A stretch of DNA of 20,904 nucleotides from Prevotellaceae bacterium. GTDB taxonomy: Bacteria; Bacteroidota; Bacteroidia; Bacteroidales; UBA932. Shown piece by piece: positions 15,677 through 20,904 of this stretch (the stretch's first letter is position 1; every line of letters begins with the position of its first letter). Under the pieces are notes generated by a model that ran no database searches, was not told where the DNA came from, and saw nothing but the letters and a program-made list of their open reading frames with translations. Made by a program: the position numbers and the translations under genes. The DNA lies in assembly GCA_031258915.1 (NCBI GenBank), contig JAIRMD010000039.1, forward strand, positions 1-20,904. The letters are read 5' to 3'.

Positions 15677-16126
15677 TCAAACTTTCCTCCTCAAATACTT
15701 CTTCCTCAGCGCTGCCGCCTCCTCGTCCTGCATAACGTTCTTGTCGTAGGTAGCCTTGTCCCAAAGCTTAATTTTATTGCCTGTGCCAACAAAGGCAACC
15801 TCCTTTAGGATACCCGCCTTCTCTATGAAGCGCTTCGGGAGCAGTATGCGCCCCGCTGCGTCAACATCGAGCGAGTCCATGTTTTGGAACAAATCATCTA
15901 TCAGCTGCCGTTGCTCGTCGTCGTACGGGTCGAGCGATTTCTCAAAGAACTCCACCTCTTGCTCGCACACTTCCTTAGTCATTATGGTAAGGTACTTCAT
16001 ACCCGGTTCGCGCTGCACGGCAAGCCGCACCTGACCGTCGCCGGAAGCGGCGGCGGCGCGAAAAGCGGCGGGAAACGGAACCCTACCCTTATCGTCAAGC
16101 TTGCATGTATGGCTACCTATGAACAT
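15677..16126 (-). CDS. mraZ: transcriptional regulator MraZ
   Basis: DNA-binding regulator of the dcw cluster, which acts as a ring-shaped oligomer on direct repeats ahead of its own gene. The 149-residue product has the two SpoVT/AbrB-like half-motifs of the family: CKLDDKGRVPFPAAFR (8-23) and DVDAAGRILLPKRF (87-100). It starts MFIGSHTCKLD, close to the usual MraZ N-terminus. Length is normal. It is the first gene of the cluster. A promoter and a four-unit operator precede it, so autoregulation is likely. The 5' untranslated leader is short (about 15 nt) and has no Shine-Dalgarno sequence. Confidence 0.96.
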   Translation of the reverse strand: MFIGSHTCKLDDKGRVPFPAAFRAAAASGDGQVRLAVQREPGMKYLTIMTKEVCEQEVEFFEKSLDPYDDEQRQLIDDLFQNMDSLDVDAAGRILLPKRFIEKAGILKEVAFVGTGNKIKLWDKATYDKNVMQDEEAAALRKKYLRRKV

Positions 16127-16148
16127 GGGAATATAATTTTTCGATGCA

Positions 16149-16178
16149 CAAAGTTACACATATTTTCCCACTTTGCAA
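16149..16178 (-). promoter_or_regulatory. promoter of the dcw cluster (Bacteroidota type)
   Basis: In gene direction there is TTG (plus 16176-16178), 19 bases, then TAACTTTG (plus 16149-16156), an exact match to the Bacteroidota housekeeping -7 element TAnnTTTG with a fitting -33 TTG. Transcription should start near 16142, giving a leader of about 15 nt before the mraZ ATG. No comparable site was noticed inside the cluster, so the thirteen genes may be one long transcript. Confidence 0.75.
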
Positions 16179-16190
16179 CATTTTTACCCA
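16151..16190 (-). promoter_or_regulatory. MraZ operator: four direct repeats with 10-bp period
   Basis: In gene direction four decamers follow without a gap: TGGGTAAAAA, TGTTGCAAAG, TGGGAAAATA, TGTGTAACTT. The pentamer core TGGGN, or a one- to two-base variant, recurs every 10 bp, which is the form of known MraZ boxes (TGGGN repeats with 5-nt spacers). The -33 TTG lies in the second unit and the -7 element begins in the fourth, so bound MraZ would cover the promoter. Units 1 and 3 match best. Confidence 0.75.
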
Positions 16191-16459
16191 CTTTTTTCCG
16201 AAAAAATTTTTTCAACACCAGTATTCGCCCATCACCGATAAAATAAACGGTTGATTTACAGACAAAAATGGTAAGTCGAAGCGCTACGTACTGAATTTAA
16301 TGGCACCTCAATTTTTTTTGCGTAACCTCAAAATTGTTGCGCTCTGCTTGAGCTTGATGAAGCTGCCGGAGGCGGCCGGGTTGGGGGTAGACGGCTATGC
16401 GGAGCGAGGAATAACAGCGCAACGCAGCTCGGAGTAACGGGAACGTGGCGTATGCCCAT
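16191..16459. other. divergent intergenic region, no gene seen
   Basis: Nothing here looks coding on either strand. The part from 16331 to 16445 is GC-rich and unlike the flanking AT-rich DNA. It contains an 8-bp inverted repeat (GTTGCGCT at 16336-16343, AGCGCAAC at 16416-16423) and a small hairpin (AGCTT/AAGCT, 16351-16364). It could be a dispersed noncoding repeat or a gene remnant; neither can be shown from one window. Confidence 0.5.
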
Positions 16460-16504
16460 CACAAAAATCAAAAAAATCACACAAATCACGCAAATCACGC
16501 AAAT
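16460..16504 (+). repeat. nonamer tandem repeat upstream of the TonB receptor gene
   Basis: Five 9-bp units: CACAAAAAT, CAAAAAAAT, CACACAAAT, CACGCAAAT, CACGCAAAT, followed by CAAAG. It lies about 100 bp ahead of the promoter-like site of the receptor gene. Unlike the junction arrays, its period is a multiple of 3. On the minus strand it gives a meaningless Ile-Cys-Val-rich open frame. Confidence 0.88.
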
Positions 16505-16607
16505 CAAAGTTCGGACGCTACCCAAATTTCGTCGATAAAATAAGGCTTTTGGCAGAGCTGTTGCGCCTCTTTGTCCGCCGTTGGCAGGTGGGTTTGCGCT
16601 GTTGGCG

Positions 16608-16615
16608 TACCTTTG
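16608..16615 (+). promoter_or_regulatory. -7 element-like site of the TonB receptor gene
   Basis: TACCTTTG matches the Bacteroidota TAnnTTTG element exactly. It lies 21 bp before the ATG at 16637, so transcription would start near 16622 with a leader of about 15 nt. A TTG at the ideal upstream distance is not present (nearest 24 bp away), so this is less certain than the mraZ promoter. It supports the ATG at 16637 over the in-frame ATG at 16571, which would lie upstream of the transcript. Confidence 0.5.
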
Positions 16616-16636
16616 CGGTCAACATCAACAAAAAAG

Positions 16637-19486
16637 ATGAATATGGTAAAGGCTATGGTTACGCTAACGGGTTGGTGCAAGGCGCTACCGACGGCTGTTT
16701 TTCTCCTTTTGCTGCCGACGGCGCTGCACGCGCAGGCGGTGGGCTCGCTCAGGATAGGTAAGGACTACCGCGGCAGGCTCGACGAAATTATCGCAACGAT
16801 GGGCAAGGACAAGAACATCCGCTTTGTGTACGACAAGGATCACCTGTCGCGCTACACCACCTCCGTGAATCCGGAGGAGGAGAAAACCATCAACGGGATG
16901 CTGCGAATGTTCCGCAGCGCGTGGGGCATGGAAACCCTGATAGGCGACGATGGCTACATCTACATTGCCCGCAGCCGTGAGCATCTGGAGGAGCTGCGGG
17001 GGCGGCAGGTTGCCGCAGCGCAGCCGCAGGAGCGGGCTGCGGCAAGCCGCCGCGCGGCGGCAGCGCCCGTGAAGCGGGGGTTTACGCTCACCGGCGAAAT
17101 TGTAGACGTGAACACGGGCGAAAGAATCCCCTACGCCACCGTTGGCGTGGTGGGCGCAACGGTGGGCGCCTCGTCGGACGCCAACGGGTACTTCATTCTG
17201 GAGCAGGTGCCCACCGACACCGCTACGGTGGTGGTGCAGTACCTCGGCTACCAAACGCTGTACATACCGCTCGACCCCTCGCCGGACAACTCTCCGCTCA
17301 GCGTATCGCTGGAGCCGCAGCCGCTCACCATTGCCGAAGTGTTCATCACGGGGCGAAAGGACGACAAGGTGCTACAACAGTCCACCGGAGAGCACAAGAT
17401 GAAGATGTCGCCCATTGCGCTAAAGGCGCTGCCCAACGTGGGCGAAAAGGACATCATGCGCGGCTTTCAGCTGATGCCGGGCGTGAGCGCCGCCAACGAA
17501 AGCAGCTCGGGTATGTACGTGCGCGGCGGAACGCCCGACCAAAACCTGATTATCTACGACGGGTTTACCATCTACTACGTTGACCACCTGCACGGCTTTT
17601 ACAGCGCCTTCAACTCAAACGCCGTGAAGGATGTGCAGCTCTACAAGGGCGGCTTTGAGGCAAAGTACGGCGGACGCTTGTCGAGCGTTACCGAAATCAC
17701 CGCCAAAGACGGCAACGCGAAGAAGGTAACCGTTGGCGGCGAGGCCAACCTGCTTAGCGTAAACGCCTACGCCGAAATCCCCGTGCGGGACAAGCTCACC
17801 TCGCTGTTTGCCTTTCGCCGGTCGTATCAGGGCTACCTCTACGGCAAGATAGGCGGCGAAACCTCCGGCTCCGAAGAGGCAACGTCGCAGCCCTCAACCC
17901 CCGCAGGCGGGCGCGTGGGGGGTAGAGGGAGCATGGGGGCAGAGGTAGAAGCCCCCGAGTCGTACTTCTACGACCTCAGCGGAAAGCTCACCTACTACCC
18001 CTCAAAAAAGGATATTCTTTCGCTCAGCATCTTCAACGGCACCGACTACGTAGACAACACGCCGCAGTTCAGCTTTCCGGGTGGCGGCGGGGGCATGATG
18101 GGCGGCATGCCCTCCGTATCGATGGACAACGCCGACTATGAGCGCTACGGCAACACGGGCGCAAGCTTCCGCTGGGCGCGGAAGTGGAGCGAAAAGCTAA
18201 CATCCAACGCCCTGATGAGCTTCTCCAACTTCTACAGCACCCGCGACCAAACCCGCACCACCACCATGGTGCGAAACGATACTACCTCCACCCGCAAGTC
18301 GGGAAGCCTTGAGGATAACAACCTGATGGACTACAGCCTCAAGTATGACTGGCGCTACTCGCTCAGCGACATTCAGGCGCTGGAGGCGGGCATGTACGGA
18401 ACGTTCTACGACATTGGGTACAGCTACGCGCAGGCCGACACAACGCTGCTCAGCAAAACCGGCAGCGCCATCGTGGCAGGGCTATACGTGCAGGACAAGC
18501 TGAGGCTGGCGAAGAGCAGGCTGGTAGTTGTGCCCGGCGTAAGGTTTACCTACTTTCAGCCCGCAAGCAAGGTGTACGTAGAGCCGCGCCTCTCGTCGAG
18601 CTACCGGATGGGCGAAAGCGTTACGCTCAACGCCGCAACGGGAATTTACTACCAGTTTGCCAACCGCGTGGCGCGCGAGGACGTTATGTCGGGTAACACC
18701 GACTTCTGGATACTCTCCGACGGGGCGGAAATTCCCGTGAGCAGCGCCACGCACTTCAACCTCGGGCTCAACTACGACCTGCCGGACTACCTCTTTAGCG
18801 TGGAAGGCTACTACAAGCTCAACGAAAACATTTCGGAATATACGCTGCGCTTTGAGTACAACGCGCGAAGACCCACCGGCGGGTTTGGGATGATGCCTGG
18901 CGCAGGCGCGGGAGCCGCATCCGGCGAGGTAAAGGAGCAGTTCTACACGGGCAACGGCTACGCCATAGGGCTGGAGCTGCTGGCGCAGAAAAAGGCGGGC
19001 GACTTTAGCGGATGGATCAGCTACACGCTGGCGCAGGTCAAAAACCGATTCCCCGGGCAGTCCGAAAAGTACCTCTACGCCTACCACGACGTAACGCACG
19101 AGCTAAAGGCGGTGGGCATATACAAGCTGGGCGACTTCGACTTCTCCTCCACCGTCATCTACGCCACCGGGCGACCCTACACCGCCCCGCTGGGCGCCTA
19201 CCAGATAGCCAACGCCGACGGCAGCAAAATGAGCTTCTACGCCGTGAGCGACAAGAACACCTTCCGACTGCCGGACTACATCCGGCTGGACTTTGCCGCC
19301 ACCTACCGCTTCGACCTCTTCGGAACGAGAGGAAAACCACACGCCATCGGCCTGTCGCTGTTCAACGCGCTGAACCGGAAAAACGTCAGCGCAAAGCAGT
19401 TTGAGGTGATAGACAACGCCATCTTGGAGAGCAACATCACCTACCTAACCATAACGCCTAACATATCGCTGACGTTTAAGTTCTGA
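16637..19486 (+). CDS. TonB-dependent outer-membrane receptor with STN domain
   Basis: Outer-membrane receptor predicted to import a large or scarce ligand using energy from TonB-ExbBD. The 949-residue product has a signal peptide (1 to about 34, hydrophobic core then LHAQA), an STN (secretin/TonB short N-terminal) domain at about 38-112, an Ala/Arg/Gln-rich linker, a carboxypeptidase-regulatory-like domain (about 148-226), a plug (about 233-358, with MPGVSAANESSSGMYVRGG) and a beta-barrel ending in TFKF, the aromatic C-terminus used by the BAM complex. Gly/Met-rich loops occur near 481-492 and in the second half of the barrel. No SusD-type lipoprotein follows, so it is not a SusCD pair. STN domains often signal through a FecR/FecI pair, but none is in this window. 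The ligand is unknown. Confidence 0.9.
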   Translation: MNMVKAMVTLTGWCKALPTAVFLLLLPTALHAQAVGSLRIGKDYRGRLDEIIATMGKDKNIRFVYDKDHLSRYTTSVNPEEEKTINGMLRMFRSAWGMETLIGDDGYIYIARSREHLEELRGRQVAAAQPQERAAASRRAAAAPVKRGFTLTGEIVDVNTGERIPYATVGVVGATVGASSDANGYFILEQVPTDTATVVVQYLGYQTLYIPLDPSPDNSPLSVSLEPQPLTIAEVFITGRKDDKVLQQSTGEHKMKMSPIALKALPNVGEKDIMRGFQLMPGVSAANESSSGMYVRGGTPDQNLIIYDGFTIYYVDHLHGFYSAFNSNAVKDVQLYKGGFEAKYGGRLSSVTEITAKDGNAKKVTVGGEANLLSVNAYAEIPVRDKLTSLFAFRRSYQGYLYGKIGGETSGSEEATSQPSTPAGGRVGGRGSMGAEVEAPESYFYDLSGKLTYYPSKKDILSLSIFNGTDYVDNTPQFSFPGGGGGMMGGMPSVSMDNADYERYGNTGASFRWARKWSEKLTSNALMSFSNFYSTRDQTRTTTMVRNDTTSTRKSGSLEDNNLMDYSLKYDWRYSLSDIQALEAGMYGTFYDIGYSYAQADTTLLSKTGSAIVAGLYVQDKLRLAKSRLVVVPGVRFTYFQPASKVYVEPRLSSSYRMGESVTLNAATGIYYQFANRVAREDVMSGNTDFWILSDGAEIPVSSATHFNLGLNYDLPDYLFSVEGYYKLNENISEYTLRFEYNARRPTGGFGMMPGAGAGAASGEVKEQFYTGNGYAIGLELLAQKKAGDFSGWISYTLAQVKNRFPGQSEKYLYAYHDVTHELKAVGIYKLGDFDFSSTVIYATGRPYTAPLGAYQIANADGSKMSFYAVSDKNTFRLPDYIRLDFAATYRFDLFGTRGKPHAIGLSLFNALNRKNVSAKQFEVIDNAILESNITYLTITPNISLTFKF

Positions 19487-19492
19487 GGCAAT

Positions 19493-19513
19493 GAATAGTG
19501 AATAGTGAATAGT
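19493..19513 (+). repeat. heptamer array (GAATAGT) after the TonB receptor gene
   Basis: Three perfect GAATAGT units begin 7 bp past the receptor stop codon. In the receptor's reading direction each unit contains TAG and forms TGA at the unit border. It shows that such arrays are not restricted to the cell-wall cluster. Confidence 0.88.
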
Positions 19514-19519
19514 GTCATA

Positions 19520-19558
19520 AATTGGAGGTGCAAAAAACCTCATTTACACCTAATTTTA
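19520..19558 (+). terminator. possible weak terminator after the TonB receptor gene
   Basis: An imperfect stem pairs AATT and AGGTG (19520-19530) with CACCT and AATT (19547-19555), followed by a few T. A competing hairpin (GAGGT 19525-19529, ACCTC 19537-19541) lies inside it. The T-run is short, so the call is weak. A further hairpin (CAACCT/AGGTTG, 19568-19586) lacks a T-run. Confidence 0.25.
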
Positions 19559-19713
19559 ACAACAGAACAACCTCAGTAGCAGGTTGATATGGTATAAAAA
19601 ACAACCTTATTACCTTATTAAATTAAAAATTGTCGCCCAGCCGCTACCATCAATGAAAAAAACACAGAAACGCTGATTTTTACTGATTTATAAAAACAAT
19701 AACTGTTGTAAAA

Positions 19714-19743
19714 TTGTCATATTCAATAAATTAAATAACTTGC
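19714..19743 (+). promoter_or_regulatory. promoter-like site of the lipoprotein gene
   Basis: TTG (19714-19716), 19 bases, then TAACTTGC (19736-19743). The spacing matches the Bacteroidota promoter exactly; the -7 element differs from TAnnTTTG at the last two positions. It lies 19 bp before the ATG at 19763. The surrounding 19590-19760 is AT-rich and noncoding. Confidence 0.4.
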
Positions 19744-19762
19744 AAAATTAATCATCACGCTC

Positions 19763-20904
19763 ATGGAAAGAGAAAATTTGTTTTTTGTAAGAAGAATGCT
19801 GTGCTACGTTAGCATAGCGGCATGTTCTTTGATGTTTTCGACGTGCGGGTCAGGCAATTCGGGATTGACGGAAGAAGCGCCGCGCACGTATGCTGTCAGC
19901 GGCGCAATTACCAAATCGGACGGCGGCGCGGCGGCGGGCGCTTCCGTTATGCTCGTAAGGACTTCCGACGACAGCGACGCAGGGCAATCGCCAACCAATG
20001 CCGCCGGCGAATATATCGTTACAAGCGTTGCGGCGGGAAGCTACAAAATCGTAGCAACGCTCAACGGCTACGAAACAGGCTCGATTGATGCCGTAAAAAT
20101 TGTCGATGCAGACGTAACGGGCAACGACATGGTGCTTCAAAAAATCACCGCGCCAACGTACGCCATTGGCGGCGCTGTTACCACGCCCGACGGCAGCGCA
20201 GCCTCCGGCGCGTCCGTACAGGTGCGCAGGGCAAGCGATAATACGCCTGTTGGACAGGCGACAACGACCGACGCTTCGGGCGAATACTCAATTAGCGATA
20301 TTCCCGCAGGCGAGTACTACATCGTAATTGCCCTCGACGGGTACGAAACCGGAATACTTGAAAGCGTAACCGTTAGCAGCGCCGACCTCACAGCTCAAAG
20401 TGTCGCGCTGAAAACCATTACCGTAAGTGCAAACGCTATCAGCATCACTTACTCCGGCAATGAAGCCATCGTCAGCAATCTTCCTTTCGACGGCAGCGTT
20501 ACCGCAACCAAAAGCGGCGCCGACGTTACCGTTACCGTTATCGTTACCTCGTCTTCGTCCGGAGATGTCGAACTTTACGTTTCCGGAGCAACGTCGGGCG
20601 GCTCGCTCAAAATCCAGAACAACGCAAGCGCACCAAACACGCTCCGCCTGACGCTGAGCAGCGCGGTCATTACCTCTACATCGAAGCTTCCGCCCATTCA
20701 GATTACCAAGAACGAAGGCGTAACCATTGTTGAGCTAAAAGGCTCCAGCATCCTGTCCGACCATTCGACTAACGAAGAGAACGCTACGCTGATAAGCAAG
20801 AGCGGTTCGCTCGAATTTGAGGGGTATGGCAAGCTCGCCGTCAGCGGCGCGGCAAAGCACGCTATTGCAAGCAGCAAGAAAAGCATTACCGTGCGCGGCG
20901 GCGA
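19763..20904 (+). CDS. probable lipoprotein with carbohydrate-binding (Cthe_2159-like) region, 3' end missing
   Basis: The frame is open from an ATG at 19763 to the window edge (380 codons, no stop), so the protein is truncated by the window. Residues 1-34 form a lipoprotein-type leader with two candidate cysteines, C21 (IAAC fits the lipobox) and C28 (followed by a Gly/Ser linker). Two homologous repeats of about 88 residues follow (about 42-130 and 132-219), each with AGASV or SGASV, GEY, then AGSY/AGEYY and L(N/D)GYETG; they resemble carboxypeptidase-regulatory-like beta-sandwich domains. From about 224 the sequence has the beta-strand-rich pattern of the Cthe_2159 (DUF4353) carbohydrate-binding family, with LRLTLSSAVI, PPIQITKNEGVTIVELKGSSILSD and FEGYGKLAVSG. 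It is likely a surface or periplasmic sugar-binding lipoprotein; the ligand is unknown. Confidence 0.8.
   Translation, partial: MERENLFFVRRMLCYVSIAACSLMFSTCGSGNSGLTEEAPRTYAVSGAITKSDGGAAAGASVMLVRTSDDSDAGQSPTNAAGEYIVTSVAAGSYKIVATLNGYETGSIDAVKIVDADVTGNDMVLQKITAPTYAIGGAVTTPDGSAASGASVQVRRASDNTPVGQATTTDASGEYSISDIPAGEYYIVIALDGYETGILESVTVSSADLTAQSVALKTITVSANAISITYSGNEAIVSNLPFDGSVTATKSGADVTVTVIVTSSSSGDVELYVSGATSGGSLKIQNNASAPNTLRLTLSSAVITSTSKLPPIQITKNEGVTIVELKGSSILSDHSTNEENATLISKSGSLEFEGYGKLAVSGAAKHAIASSKKSITVRGG
19886..20419 (+). repeat. two tandem protein-level repeats within the lipoprotein gene
   Basis: Copy 1 is about 19886-20152 and copy 2 about 20156-20419. Both begin TYA(V/I), carry DG and GASV near the start, have an (A/S)GEY motif in the middle and end after GYETG. 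Identity is clear in protein but low in DNA, so the duplication is old. Confidence 0.75.

Noticed and set aside
16336..16423. 8-bp inverted repeat as ends of a MITE-like element
   Set aside because: The arms are too short to exceed chance clearly, and no flanking direct duplication is visible.
16328..16525. 65-codon minus-strand frame with Ile-Cys-Val repeats
   Set aside because: It is the translation of the nonamer array plus the GC-rich block; no start context and no homology pattern.
16571..16636. Earlier in-frame ATG for the TonB receptor
   Set aside because: It adds 22 residues ahead of a good signal peptide and lies upstream of the likely promoter element at 16608-16615.
17600..19486. 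SusC-type receptor with missing SusD
   Set aside because: The protein lacks features that would place it firmly in the SusC subgroup; a general TonB-dependent receptor is the safer call.

Overview
The window comes from a member of the Bacteroidota, most likely a Bacteroidales-type bacterium. The evidence is: a complete dcw (division and cell wall) cluster in the order usual for that phylum; an MraY with the extra periplasmic-side segment seen in Bacteroidota; an FtsI-type PBP with one C-terminal PASTA domain; a TonB-dependent receptor with STN and carboxypeptidase-regulatory-like domains; and promoter-like sites of the Bacteroidota form (TTG, 19 nt, TAnnTTTG). The genus cannot be told from the sequence.

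Layout. 1-320: no gene. An 80-bp (GT)40 tract starts at the first base, followed by AT-rich sequence that may hold the operon terminator. 321-16126: thirteen genes on the minus strand, read right to left as mraZ, rsmH, ftsL-like, ftsI, murE, mraY, murD, ftsW, murG, murC, ftsQ, ftsA, ftsZ. They cover the lipid-linked and cytoplasmic steps of peptidoglycan synthesis (MurE, MurD, MurC, MraY, MurG; MurF is not here), septal polymerisation and crosslinking (FtsW, FtsI), and the divisome (FtsQ, FtsL-like, FtsA, FtsZ). MurE carries the DNPR motif, so the peptidoglycan should contain meso-diaminopimelate. A four-unit MraZ operator overlaps the single clear promoter ahead of mraZ. 16127-16636: divergent intergenic region with that promoter, a nonamer repeat array and a promoter-like site for the next gene. 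16637-19486 (+): a stand-alone TonB-dependent receptor with an STN domain and no SusD partner. 19763 to the right edge (+): the start of a probable lipoprotein with two carboxypeptidase-regulatory-like repeats and a Cthe_2159-type carbohydrate-binding region, cut off by the window end.

The most unusual feature is not a gene. Almost every junction inside the cell-wall cluster holds a short tandem array of a 7-bp unit, in different sequence families (TTCAGAT/TTCAAAT/TTTAGAT/TTCATAT; AACTTTT/AGTTTTT; ACTATGA). One junction has an 11-bp unit instead. Another 7-bp array (GAATAGT) follows the TonB receptor gene. In the reading direction of the upstream gene nearly all units contain a stop triplet. 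Because 7 and 11 are not multiples of 3, a few copies place stops in all three frames. The arrays usually end right at the next start codon, and they supply the stop codon of ftsW and abut that of murE. Two genes (ftsQ, rsmH) have TTG starts directly against such an array. I see no mobile element, CRISPR array, RNA gene or defence system.
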